From Craterostigma plantagineum (taxonomy: Eukaryota > Streptophyta > Magnoliopsida > Lamiales > Linderniaceae), in NCBI GenBank assembly GCA_027422505.1, contig JAPQWV010000329.1, positions 372,001 through 436,000 of the forward strand: a stretch of DNA of 64,000 bases, given 5' to 3'. The translations under genes were made by a program, and so were the position numbers. The notes under the pieces are model-generated. The model ran no database searches. It saw only the letters and a program-made list of their open reading frames with translations, and was not told where the DNA came from. Every line of letters begins with the position of its first letter. Position 1 is the first letter of the stretch. This document shows positions 34,897 to 46,117 of the stretch, piece by piece.

Positions 34897-34973
34897 TTAT
34901 AATTCTCCATTACCATAGACCAGCTACATATCCTTAGTCCGTCCGAGGTACTTGAGGATAGGCTTGACTGCTG

Positions 34974-35399
34974 TCAATGTTCCTTTCTAGTGTCAGCCTG
35001 AAACCGACTGATTACGCTCACAGCGTACGCCAAGTCAGGTCGCGTGCAAAGCATCACGTACATCAAGCTATCCACTGTGGATGCATAGTGGATTCCATTC
35101 ATCTTTTTCCGCTCCAACTCACTTGGAGGGCTCGTAGCCTTGGAAAGGTGAATCCCATGTCGCATAGGTATGAACTTTTTCTTTGAGTTGTCCATATTAT
35201 ATCGCTTCAGGACCTTCTCTAAGTAAAGGGCTTGGGAGATTCCTAACATACGTTTCGCTCGATCTCTATAAAGGCGAATACCCAAGATGTAGGTAGCTTC
35301 CCCCAAGTCTTTCATGAAGAATTCAGTCGAAAGCCACGCTTTCACCATCGAGAGCATTCCAACATCATTTCCTATCAAAAGGATGTCGTCCACATACAA
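34974..35399 (-). pseudogene. Copia reverse transcriptase, C-terminal half
   Basis: 141 codons beginning at the catalytic box YVDDILLIGND, followed by FMKDLGEATYILGIRLYRD and the connection to RNase H (YASTVDSLMYVM, RPDLAYAVS). The two Asp residues are intact. A stop lies just upstream. The duplication breakpoint is at 35154, inside this domain, so the second copy retains only the first 80 or so codons. Confidence 0.9.
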
Positions 35400-35573
35400 T
35401 ACGAGGAAAGATATTTTGCTCCCACTGATTTACTTGTAGACGCAAGGTTCGTCTTCTTTCTTCAAGAATCCGTGGCCCTTGACCACTTCATCAAACTGAA
35501 GATTCCAGCTTCTGGAGGCTTGTTTAAGTCCATAAATGGACTTGTTCAATTTGCACACCTTATGAGCATCTCC

Positions 35574-35927
35574 TTACGACGTAAAACCCTTGGACTGCTC
35601 CATATACATTTCCTCCTTGTGGTATCCATTTAGGAACGCAGTTTTCACATTCGTCTGACATATCTCATAGTCATAGTGCGCAGTTATTGCATGCAATGTT
35701 CGAATGGACTTCATCATAGCGATAGGTGAAAAGGTCTCCTCATAGTCAATGCCCTCTTTTTTACTGTACTCTTTCGCCACAACCCTAGCTTTGTATGTGT
35801 CAACCAATCCGTCAGATCCAACCCTTCTCTTGTAGATCCATTTACATGCAATGGGTCTAAAACCATCTGGGATGTCTACTAGAGTCCATACCTTGTTTTT
35901 GTGCACAGAAACCATTTCGGCTTGCAT
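35574..35927 (-). pseudogene. Copia reverse transcriptase, N-terminal half
   Basis: 117 codons of the RVT_2 domain: VWTLVDIPDGFRPIACKWIY, then ARVVAKEYSKKEGIDYEETF and [16 protein letters not shown]. It ends in a stop at 35574. About 60 further codons up to the YVDD box lie in interrupted frames (35400-35573). In the second copy (46678-46890) two one-base losses in homopolymers, near 46547 and 46731, break the frame again. Confidence 0.9.
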
Positions 35928-35970
35928 AGCTATAAGTTATTTCTCCGAATCTCTATCCCTGATTGCCTGG

Positions 35971-36509
35971 TCATAGGTAGTGGGATCGTCTCCGATGTTT
36001 CCTTCGATCACAGCAACCTCGTGCTCGATATACCATCTCGTATCTCTCAGTCTGGCGAGATACTTTACCCGACCTGTGCAACTCAGGTTGCATCTCGAAC
36101 TGCTCTACGGTGTCATTTGACACTAGAGTCTGTGAAAGCGCTTCTATCGACTCTCCAAGAGTTACTTCGTGACCCGCTCCACCTTCTCGAACGAACTCTT
36201 CTTCAAGAAAGTGAGCCTGAAAGGCTACGACGATTCTCTGATCATCGTGGAAGTAAAATTGGTATCCCATGGAATTCTCCTTTCACAAATGCGAGGCAAC
36301 CCCAAATTCTAATGTGATTCAAGCTCGGTTTTCGTCCTGTCCATATCTGATACGGAATACGATCGACAGTTTGTAGGACATCTATTCAGAATGTGTGCCG
36401 CTGTCAACAGGGCATGACCCCACAACGATATGGGCAGGTCTGTATAGCTCAGCATAGATCGAACCTTATCCAACAGAGTTCGATATATGCATTCGGACAC
36501 ACCGTTCAA
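35971..36509 (-). pseudogene. Copia integrase C-terminal part and linker
   Basis: Two frames. 36509-36309 starts at NGVSECIYRTLLDKVRSMLS, which holds the catalytic Glu of the integrase core, then LPISLWGHALLTAAHILNR. After a stop and shift, 36270-35971 gives MGYQFYFHDDQRIVVAFQAH, the post-integrase linker. The linker then runs in broken frame to the RT at 35927. Confidence 0.85.
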
Positions 36510-36992
36510 CTATGGTTTTCTGGGCGGTGTCATTTATGAAATGATCCCGTTCACTTTCAAGAACTCATCAAACTCGAGGCTCATGTACTCGCCGCCTCGA
36601 TCTGATCGAACGACGTTAATGCTCTTTTTAGTTTGATTTTCTACCAAAGCTTTGTACACTTTGAACCATTCAAAAGTATCAGACTTGTGCTTCATGAGAT
36701 ACACCTTGCCGAAGTGAGAGTGATCATCAGTGAAGGTAATGAATAATTGAAGTTACCGCGAGCCGCTACCCCGAATGGTCTACAAACATCCGTGTGTCAA
36801 ACCGAGAAGTTCTGCAGCTCTTGTGAAATTCTCTGTGAAGGGCGACTTGGTCATCTTTCCAATGATACAAGATTCACAAGTCGGATAGGGATCAGACCCA
36901 AGCGGCTTTATAATGCCAATTTTCTCCAACTCGTTCTGTTCTCCAGCGTGACCGAGTCCAATATGCCACAGCAGTCTCGAGTTCGACTCCAA
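36510..36992 (-). pseudogene. Copia GAG-pre-integrase and integrase core
   Basis: 36992-36780 carries the HHCC zinc-binding region (LLWHIGLGHA, CESCIIGKMTKSPF). One base is missing before DVCRPFGV, so the core with FITFTDDHSH and RSDRGGEY follows in another frame. D, D and E can all be found, the last in the downstream piece. A further one-base loss near 36745 is present only in this copy of the duplication; the second copy has the longer A run. Confidence 0.85.
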
Positions 36993-37034
36993 TTTTCATT
37001 TGTTGGTGATTGTATTCACAGTTTTTGTTTTATC

Positions 37035-37376
37035 TTAGACACTTAGATAATATAATCCATTCAGTAAACTTGCACTTCCGACGCCATTATTTCCAAAATA
37101 AATATTGCATATATTATTACTAAAACGGAACTCGTAATTGTTTTCGCTCAGAATGGGAATAGAAACAATATTCTTAAGCCCCTTGGGTAAAACTAAACAA
37201 TCAGAAAGTAGTAAACTATGTCTAGTAGATACAATGTGAGTTCTTGATCCAATGTGGGTCGCCGGTACACTATGTCTGCTTCCTACGTTGATCATGATCT
37301 CTCGGTCCGTCAGCTTCCTACTTTGTCCAGACCCTTGTTCGAAACACATATCTGCGCACTAGCTCCTGAGTCTAAG
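37035..37376 (-). pseudogene. Copia protease region
   Basis: The protease motif WILDSGASAQICV is encoded near 37385-37347. A frameshift follows, and the frame 37349-37035 continues with EIMINVGSRHSVPATHIGSR and SLLLSDCLVLPKGLKNIVSI, typical of the protease to pre-integrase stretch of plant copia polyproteins. An in-frame TAA near 37412 separates it from the zinc knuckle. Confidence 0.8.
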
Positions 37377-37414
37377 ATCCACGAAGCGGAATATACTGTC
37401 ATAGAACAATTAGT

Positions 37415-38239
37415 TTATAAAAGGTAAAGTTTTTTACCTGAGGCGGCTAGCTTTGGGCAATCGCGCTTCCAATGGCCAAGCTCATTGCAGTGAAGGCATT
37501 TGTCCGACGGCTTGGCGCCTTTGAACACGTTGTTCTTGGCCTTGCCTTTCGAAATTCGTCCTTTAGGCTTAGTGGGCTTGTCTGACTTTTTCTTTGTACT
37601 CGACCCTCGAGTATTAGCATTCACGACAAGAACAATTTCCTTTCCTTTCACATTCTTCATCTGAGTTTGCGTCGCCGACAACTGGTTCATCAACCAGTCA
37701 ACGTCATCTCGGCGCTGTTCAGATTAAAGTTCACAATGAACGAATTGAAGGAAGGTGGGAGCGAGTCAAGTATCGATTCGTTCTGGAGCTCATTATCCAT
37801 GATAAATCCAGTGCCTCGAGTCTTTCGATCCAATCGATCATCTTGAGCACATGCTCTCCGAAGTCACTATCCTCAGCCATTTCGCAATGAAACAGTTGCT
37901 CCGTAAGAGAATAGCGAGCACTCCTGAATGTTCGCTAAAAAGCTCCTTCACATGAAGCAAAATGGCGCCCACTTCCATTTCCCAGTGAGTGTGCTGCAAC
38001 TCATTGCTTATGGAAAGAAGTATATAGCCCTTGACCTTTGGCTCGTCAATCTGCCACTTGGCATATGTAGCCCGGTCTTCATCACTCGCATCAGCCCCTG
38101 GGACTTGCGGTACGAGGGAATCGAGGACTTAAGTTAACGACTCCATACCTAGGACTATCCACACGTTACGGAGCCAGTCCACGTAGTTTGGTCCCATCAA
38201 ATAATTTCTCTCAAGCAGCATAGTAATAATGTTCGTCAT
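37415..38239 (-). pseudogene. Copia gag
   Basis: The frame 37693-37415 has the basic region and zinc knuckle CLHCNELGHWKRDC. Upstream, broken frames give ISNELQ.THWEMEV, HVKELFSEHSG and KWQIDEPKVKG. The likely start is ATG at 38239 (MTNIITMLLERNYLMGPNYV). At least three frame breaks are needed to read it. Gag forms the virus-like particle. In the second copy (49203-48379) the last Cys of the knuckle is Tyr. Confidence 0.8.
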
Positions 38240-40510
38240 CGCAATAAATCAAAAGAAAGTTAAAGCTATAGAAAATAAAGATCTAATTAGGTTTATCTTA
38301 TCATTCATCGAGCGCAGACAAGGACTTTTCATTTCACTTGACTCCCACTATTTTTCTCGAAAACACTATCCTCCCGAGAAGTGTATCCAAAACCTCCTTG
38401 AAAGTTTCATAGTGTAGTTGATGTCCCCGACTCAACTAGATTCTTTAACACAATATTTGGCTCATCTAATCTTATCGAAGTCGCATCAAATGTGAACTTA
38501 TCCAATAAGAGTTTCAACTATCTTTGTCTCAGTCATTGACCCTCACGGCTAACCTGCTTGGTGGGTAAAACTGCCTAAGTGTGACCTATCAACTTATGCT
38601 CAAATCGCACAGAATGTACCGCCCCTTGCTGCCATACGCTTCGTGGGGGGCGAACTGGTATGACGAGCAGCGTCCAAGACGCACTCGAGACGCTAACAGT
38701 GGGCGGACGCCAACTTACTCGAACAAATTGCAGAACTCCCCAACGCTAGACATCTCGAGCATAGAAGACAGGAATCCAACTCCTTTACCCACTTAGTATT
38801 TTTCAGACGGGAGAATAAACCATCTAACATAAGAGCACATTGAACATGCATATCACTTCAAAAACCAACGCGCATGTAGGTAATAAATTAACCCTAGGAA
38901 AATAAACTACAAGACAACATAAGCGGGTTATTTCTAGTTTATCCCTATTACATGCGTATTCAAAAGAAACTTGGGTTGTCGCACGGGTCTTGAAGTCGTC
39001 AAAACGTCCTTCGTCACTCGAACGACCTCAAAGTCATCGAACGTCCACCATCTTGTCACCACTCGGGGTTGTCTACCATCAAATGGGCCCTCGTGTTCAT
39101 ATTAAGCGGAGAAAGAATTACAACCAGGAATATTCGGGTTGAATTAATTTGAGGAACCATCGAACCAAATATCGGCCCAAAAATAATTGGCCCGAAGAAT
39201 ATGTCAGCCCATCAGTCCTAAATTGAAAGTCCATTAAACCAGACCCATAAATGGCCCAAAGAAAAAATCAGCCTAAGCCCATCACTCTTGAAGCAGCCAA
39301 TGACGAGATTCAAAGGAGAAATGATGGAATAGATACACACACATACGGACAAGAGATCCATAAGCACATACACGCACACAAAAGACGACAACCAGTTCAC
39401 GGCTCAAGGAAGAAACTTAAAAAGCAATCCCACGCCGTTTTTGAGCCGTATAATGGAGATTTTTATGTCTTTATCTTTATAAATTGTGATTTGTTGAGCC
39501 GAGGGGGAGACGATCATCGAGGGCCACATATATACATGCAAACACATCCCTCAAAGCTCATGTTTGAGGCCACCCGAAGCAATATTTGGCAGAGCGTTGA
39601 AACACGACAGCATAGGAACCGAGCTCGCTGCTCTTGGTGCTGCTCGGGGTAGCACTTTCATCACAGAGGAACGGGTGAAGTGAAGCAGTAACGGGCAAGG
39701 CAACTCTTCATGAATTGGAGTGAGCAAGGCAGTCGTGCTCTTTGACGAGCTGATTTCAGCGGTTGGGCTGCGAAGGGCGACTGGTGCAGCTGTTTGGGCT
39801 GAGAGCAAGAGTTGTTGGCAGTGGAAAAGAAGGGGGATCGACGTGAAGAGCAAAGCTTGGGGGAGACGAGGCTATATACACGTACAGTGGGAGGTGGTGG
39901 TCTGCACACACCTAAAGCAATCACCTCCCGCTTCATGCACGTAACTCACCTCTCACAAAAAAGCCATGTTACTCGCAAGGAAGCAATTCAAGGCAACTGT
40001 GCGTGAATTGCAGCGAGCAAGGCAGTGGTCTGCATGAACTGGAGCGAGCGAGGCAGCCGTGTGTAGGAGGAGTAGCGAGAGGGCAGTCATTCGTAGGAGA
40101 AGGAGCGAACCGGCAGTGCAAAGAAGTACAAGAAAAGATAAAAGCTGATCGTCCGCCACCTGCTTGACAAAAGTCCTCAACGAATGATCAACCACAAAGG
40201 CAAAATTCAGGCAAAAAATTATGAATTTCTCGTTGTTATTTATGCTTCTCGTCGTGTTGATTTTTCATATGAGTGGCTAAATCCCGTAGTATTTGAGGTT
40301 AGATGAACCCTAGCGTGATTGTACGTATATTGAACATATTATTGATATGCTTTTTATTACGACTCGGTTACGAATTATGATATTGTTTTGATTATGTCTA
40401 TGTGATTAAGATAAATTTGGGAAATCGAACGCTATGCTCGAGAGAGGGGCGACGATTAGACCACTCGTAAACGAGCGGAATATATCCATCGCAGAGATAG
40501 GTTGAACTAC
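38240..40510. other. Noncoding DNA between copia and Sirevirus LTR (copy 1)
   Basis: No gene is recognised. It may include the 5' untranslated region of the copia element (to about 38560). The plus-strand open frames at 39251-39652 and the overlapping ones at 39551-40195 look random: they are low-complexity and are kept only by the recent duplication. The same DNA is at 49204-51474. Confidence 0.6.
39690..40110. repeat. Degenerate GAGCGAGCAAGGCAG repeats
   Basis: Words like GCATGAACTGGAGCGAGCGAG or GAATTGGAGTGAGCAAGGCAG recur at about 39712, 40006, 40035, 40065 and 40098 with variable spacing near 30 bp. Also present in copy 2 at about 50677-51075. Confidence 0.55.
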
Positions 40511-40862
40511 TGTTAGGTCCTCAGATTAACAACTCTACGATCCTAGGCTAGAATCCATAGTAATTCGATCGTTTAGATAATCAATCGAATTCGATCGAAA
40601 AACTCAAGTTAAGAACAAGAGAGAGAATTCAATTAGAGTGAGAAAGTTACTGTTGTTTCTCTCTCTAGAAATCGAATTGCAAGCCCTTCGGATCAATTCT
40701 CTAAACTTTCTCTTTTCAGCTCGATTCATTTACAAGTATTTATACCAAACAAGCTTGGTATAAATATCAAGCCAGTCCTTAATAAAAAGACTAATACAAA
40801 TAAAGCCCTTAATTACAAGGACAACTAATGAAATCAAGCACAATTACAAATGATATTCTACA
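40511..40862 (-). mobile_element. Sirevirus-like 3' LTR (duplication copy 1)
   Basis: 352 bp from TGTAGAATATCATTTG (40862, minus strand) to GGACCTAACA (40511). A TATA box, GGTATAAATAC, is at about 40735-40745. Preceded by a perfect polypurine tract. The far boundary is inferred from the TG...CA ends; the 5' LTR is beyond the window so no target duplication can be checked. Confidence 0.7.
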
Positions 40863-43800
40863 ATCTCCCCCTTTGTGCTTGATTGCGTCTCCGCGCTGTT
40901 CGTCCTTGTCGGGCATAGTACGATCTGCGCAAGCCCAGCGCATGCTCGTAGTCCCTAACGGTCTCCGTGAGCTTCAGGCGCTCCTCGATGTCATCCAGCA
41001 ATTCCATCAGGAGAAGCTGTTCTCTCACAAACTGGTGGATCCTCAGCATCGTGTCTCTATTTATCTCTTCCAACCTCTGTTCGATATTTCTCCTGACGAT
41101 CTTGAGGGTTCCGTCGCAAAACTTGTGAATTTCTGTCTTCAGCATCAACCTATTCCTCTTGGCAATTGGGTTGTTGTAGGTGATGCCGATGACAAAGCTG
41201 ATATGCACGTGATTGCTTGGAAGCCTCTCGATCTCAGGTCCTTTGAAGAGTGGTTCGGTCATGTTGACCTTCTTCATATTGCTCTCAAGCGCTATTCGAA
41301 GGTCGTGAGCAGCGAAGTACTTGACTTGTCGCATCATGAACCGGTAGAGCCCTTCGAGGCGTTCTTTCTTGATGAAGCCCTGAGGACCTTTGTACTGCTC
41401 CTCGTATAGCTGATAGAGATGGTACACTTCATCGGCGGGGAGGTACGGTAGGTCGCTCTCGCTCAGTTCCTCTCGGGTCCTGTCCACTCGTTCGATGATG
41501 TAGTGAGGTGTTGGAAGTCCTCCTTTGGCACAATAGACACTGAGGAGTTGGCAAATTGGGGAGAGTCCTTGAAGTGACTCTTCAGTCGATCCTTCGGATC
41601 CCCAGCCTCACGTCCGGTCCTTGTGGGTCAGCATCCACAGATATGTCATTCTCTTCTGCTGATCCCAGTGAGAGATCCCTTTCAGCTCGAACTCATCCGG
41701 CTTCTTAATTCGAAACGGTGACCTCCAAATGTTTTCCCTGACTTCTTCAAGGAAAGGTATCTCTATGTGAATGTTCTCCCACGGCGTGTCGATCCGAACG
41801 GTCCCTGGCATCTGTCTTGTAGGGGAGGCCGCTCGTTGTGTGATCAACTCCGGTAGCCTTGGGATTTCACTTTGGTAGTTTATACCTTCTTGAAGTTCAT
41901 CGTCTTCTATGATCACGAGGTCCACGGATGCTTGTTGTAAGAAGTGGCGTACGTCCTGAAGCCATTGTCTCTGATGCTCCTCTGGCATGGAATGGGTCAT
42001 CCATTGGCCTTCGAAAATGTACTTGTCTAATACTTCGTGTGGATTGACGCCATGTCCAGAGGGTCCCGGTTGGTCTGGAGCGACGGAGGGAGTAGCTTGG
42101 GTAGCTGCCAGAGAGCTATAAGCATTGCAGCACTTGCTTCTTCTTCCGGAAGCAAGGGGTTGAGCGATGGCTGCGGTGTGGGCGGAGGCGTCTGTAGGGT
42201 AAAGGTTGGTTGGTCGATATTTGGTAGAGTGGCGATGCGGTGCGTGGTGTGGGTGTTTTGTGTTTGGATTTGTGTTTGGGTTTCACCAGCTCCAGTGCTT
42301 TTCTGCGTAGCGCCCGAGCCTTGTCCTTGGCTGGATGTAGATGCGGCCTCTTCTCCCCCTCATGAGGGTCATGATCGTCAGGATCGTCATGTCTGCGCCG
42401 TGAGTGGGAGCTTTGGCCGGGCAGTTGTCAGTCGTGGCTCAGGATGATCCACAAATCGCCTATAAAGGGATTCTTCTTGAGGCGACCGGATGGAAAGGCC
42501 TATCAGACGGGCGAGGAGAATGTCATGGAGCTTGGTGATGGGGATGGTGTATGGTTGATGAGGATGGAGGAAGTGGCTAGAGGGTCGGTGGGTGTGGGTT
42601 TGTGGAGGTGTTAGGTTGATTGTGACGAAGGCCCTTCTGAGACAGGTGCTTTCCCGGTATCTTTTCGGGATGTCTCGATGGCATGTAACACTCTCTTCGG
42701 GATTGTGTCTTCCATAGTTCTCACAGCGGCAGAGAGAGCGGCATGGAACTGCTCGATCGTCACAAAGGGAGTGGGACGCCTCCGTGGATGGACCAGGACG
42801 AATGATGTCGCCTGTTATCAACCCTTGAGTAGACACCGACTCTTGGGGTTAGCTCACAGTCACTTGAGGTTGTGACTGTATGAGAATCCACCAAATCCTC
42901 GAGTCGAATCCAGAGGATCCGCCTCTAAGGGTGTTATGGCAGGCTCGGGTTGCGCTTGCGAACCAGACACCACGTGAGTTGGTTGCGGCTCAAGATTGAG
43001 CGAGACGTGCCAGCAACACTTGTCGATGTGGTCAGCGTAGTATCTGGTACGGCAATGACGGCTGGGACGAGAGACTCCAGCTGAATGGTTAGTCTTCTGG
43101 GAGTCCTCCTTATCAGGCTTATTTCCTCATCAGACTCCGTGTCAGACGGGGTGGCCGTGTAAGGAGTGAGGTCACGATTGACGTCCTCCAGTGCCTGATC
43201 CGTCACCAGTGGAAGAGAGCTTTGCCCCATTTCTGTCTCGGGGTGTGCTTCTTGTTGAAGAACCTCCTCAAAAGTTTCTTCGAGCACGCCAACATGTACG
43301 GCACTTCCACTTGTAATTCGGTGCAGGAGCCTCGAGCGCCATCTCGGTAGCCACGACGTCTATCAAAGTATCTTCTACGTCGGGCATTGGCTCTTCGACC
43401 AAAGGAGACTCCTGTTGAAGCTTCTGAGCGACAACATCGATCATCGTGCCGTCAGGGCTTGGCTGGTGTCCGGTTGGGAGGGCTCACATGGTGATCTACC
43501 GGGGGGCCCTATGATCATTTCCTCCGTTAAATTGTGTTCCCGGCAGAATCTTTGATACTCAGCTCCCGCGGGGTCGGCGAGCCTGAGTAGATTGAGCGGA
43601 ATCGGCATCGACGGTTGGTCCAGGTCCGTCAGCCGTGGATTGTGGAAAAACTTTAGCCTTGGCTGCTGATAGTTTCCACAGGAGGCAGCTCGGGAATGTT
43701 CTCCGCATGTAACTCCATGAACTCCCTGATGATCACGTTGAACCATCGAGCATATGGCACGTTCTTTGATCGCGGTTCTTCTTCTGCCGAATCTGGTCAG

Positions 43801-44392
43801 CGAGGTCGTTCCAGATCAGCTGTGCTTAGTCATAATTTCTTGAGAAGGCGATGCCGTGGAAGATCCTCAAAATATTACTGTTGCGCTTATCGAATCCTGC
43901 GTGCTGGGCGACAGATACTTATTCACTATTCCGAATAGTGTCTTCCACGGGTGAGGGTTACCGCTGCTCTGGACCTGAGCTAATCTTGTATTGTAAGCGG
44001 CGGTTGGTATCCCATGTGCAAGAAGTCCTGAATCATCTCTGCGTCATTCGGGAGCGGGTCGTAGTTGTCGTTGTGGGGCAAGTCGAGCATCATCCCGAAC
44101 TGGCTCTTGCTCATAAGAATATGCCGCGTCCCGAGTTTTTGTTGTGAAAGAGAATGCCCCATTTGCTACAACTCCTTGTATATATTCCCAGAATTGCTGG
44201 AGATAGACCATCGGCACTGATGGGTGCGTGTTGACCGTAACGCATGCCAGATGGGGTGGCCTCTGAGGATGGATACGATGATCTCGTCCGGGCACCGAAA
44301 TGTGCTCAGATCGAGCTGAAAGTTCGTATCCAGAACCTTCAAGTACAGATTGTGATCATATATATATCGTTGTATCTTGGGTAGCGATCCAT
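40858..44392 (-). pseudogene. Sirevirus ORF3 accessory protein (copy 1)
   Basis: Same gene as 51822-55354 but with more frame breaks. The C-terminal frame 41487-40858 (209 codons) is open here, whereas copy 2 has a stop and two shifts: it reads MRQVKYFAAHDLRIALESNM, then a long charged coiled coil (IHQFVREQLLLMELLDDIEE) and a basic end (TARRRNQAQRGRL). The stop TAG at 40858 lies inside the first five bases of the LTR. N-terminal pieces are at 44295-43980, 43746-43441, 43287-42934, 42836-42387 and 42000-41608 in mixed frames. The one-base indels that break these frames are mostly absent from copy 2, so they are recent or are sequencing errors. Confidence 0.75.
40863..40874 (-). promoter_or_regulatory. 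Polypurine tract (copy 1)
   Basis: Minus strand AAAGGGGGAGAT, adjoining the LTR. It is translated as the last codons of ORF3 (AQRGRL). Confidence 0.85.
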
Positions 44393-46117
44393 CTGAAATA
44401 AGATATATAAAAGTTTATTAGTTCAATTTATGTTCAGTCGAAATATGAATAAATTTCATCAAACTATAGTAATATTGCAAGAATAGCATGTTCGATGAAT
44501 ATTGAATTGAAATCGTGTCAAATGCATAGTGTATGCTCAATTTTGAAATTTGTAATGGCATGAATGTAATTCGAATGAATATATATCGCGTGAAAAATAG
44601 TTCGAAATTTCGCTAAGTGTTAATCAAAAAATATGTCACTGTTCATGCCGAGAAATTTTCGGTCGATAAAATTGATTTTCAATTTGATTTCCTATGCATT
44701 GATCTCAATTGAAATGTTTCCGTGTAATTTTTCGATCGAGAAATTTATTCGCTAATATTCGCTACAGTATAAAAGACTTAGAGAAAAAATTCTGTGTAAA
44801 TTTACGATCGAGAAATTATTTCTCAGGTAAATTTACTGTCGAGAAATTTTCTTCGATTGAATAAAATTTCTGGATTTGAAATTTGTCAAGCGGTAGATAG
44901 TTTTCGATTTAAAGTAAAATTTTTCGTTGTTGTACTTATTTATCGAGAAATTGGTCAACGACGAAACTAAGTTAATCGTCGAGAAATTTTTCGATCAATT
45001 TAATCTAAGCGGCGAATTTTACGATCGAAAAATTAAGCATTGAAAAATTAATTTTCGCTGCTAAATTTTTGCGACGAAATAAAATGAAAACGAAATTTTA
45101 ATTTTGCAATAGTAAGTTTAACGCTCGATTTGAATTTGCATCTAAATTATCCATTCAGTGCATAAGTTGTTCGCTCGCAGAACATTATAATTGGATTTTT
45201 CGATGGTAAGTTTAACGGTCAAATCTTTTATCGTGATGATTAAATCAAAATTTGTGATCGAAAACTAAATCGACACAAATAGTACGGAATTCAATTAAGA
45301 TTATTTGCGATTGACAAAGTTCTTCGACAGCTTCAAAACTTCAAAAACAGTTTCATCGAAACTTTTTAACGTCACAGATGCAGATTTTTTCGAAGATTTA
45401 AACTATCTGTTCATCAAAACATCAAATCTATCTAAAAACAGGCATTTAACTCAGAAAATCCAAGAAACATGCCAGGATTTAGTGAAACATTATGCGTTAA
45501 ACTATTTTTGAAGAACAGTCGAAAAATCTTAACTAAACATGCGAAAAACTACAGAATGTAAATGCAAAACAAGTTATAACATTCACAATCGTTAACCGAA
45601 TCGAATCTCCTTAATCAGACGATTTGAAGTGAAAAAATCGAAAGATTTTGAAGGTTTTTGAATCGTCTGAGAAAGTTTTGCGAGAGAGTTTTTTTTATTA
45701 GGTTTTGCGTGAGAAAGTTTTCGACTGACAAAAGTTAAACTTTTATTATCTAGCATTCATTCGTTGTAGGCTTGTGATTTGACATTTGCGAATTAATGGA
45801 TCAGGCCCATTACTATTTGCACACGAAAAATTCAATTTTTCGATCGCAAATTATCGCGGTTAATCAAAATCGATCCCAACACTGTTTACGATCGATAAAC
45901 TTTAGATTGCGAATTAATTTAATATCCAGTTTCACGATAGAAAGTACTTCTAAAGAATTTCAGATTGACCCTATTTCAAAATAAACCATTGTAAGCTCCC
46001 CCTTAGTAATTGAAATAAATGCAATTAGCTCACTGTATTTTCCGTGTAGTAACGTCTAGCTCCCCTGGCAGAAGTTTAAAAAACCGTACCACTTAAAGAT
46101 AAACATTAGTAATAATG
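44393..46117. other. Sirevirus spacer upstream of ORF3 (copy 1)
   Basis: AT-rich, no open frame of note. It carries repeated CGATCGAGAAATTT words (about 44650-45040) and a polypurine tract (AAGGGGGAG on the minus strand near 45990). On the minus strand the spacer ends in CTTATTTCAG, a good splice acceptor, exactly where the ORF3 frame opens. Confidence 0.6.

Larger units (their letters stand above)
32519..38239 (-). mobile_element. Minus-strand Ty1/copia element, 5' LTR not found
   Basis: Order from right to left: gag, protease, integrase, RT, RNase H, PPT, 3' LTR, the copia order. All genes are broken. I could not find a matching 5' LTR or a TGGTATCAGAGC primer site between 38240 and 40510, so the left end of the element as transcribed has probably been lost or replaced. 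Confidence 0.85.
35154..46117. repeat. Tandem segmental duplication, copy 1
   Basis: 10,964 bp, repeated directly and immediately at 46118-57104 (10,987 bp). It starts at CCCATGTCGC inside the copia RT and ends at AGTAATAATGG inside the Sirevirus spacer. Copy 2 begins with the same CCCATGTCGC joined straight to that AGTAATAATGG, with no microhomology at the join. The copies are nearly identical in substitutions and differ by many one-base indels. Confidence 0.95.

Noticed and set aside
37396..37437. A GT...AG segment of 42 bp between the copia zinc knuckle and protease, whose removal would bypass a stop codon
   Set aside because: It is well below the length of plant introns, its length is a multiple of three and the simpler reading is one in-frame TAA in a decayed gene.
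39251..40195. Several overlapping open frames on both strands, repeated in the second copy
   Set aside because: They are low-complexity, overlap one another in all frames, show no domain, and are kept only because the duplication is recent.
42037..42447. Plus-strand 136-codon frame (and 53141-53503 in copy 2) as an independent gene
   Set aside because: It is antisense to the Pro/Thr-rich middle part of ORF3 and changes length between the copies.
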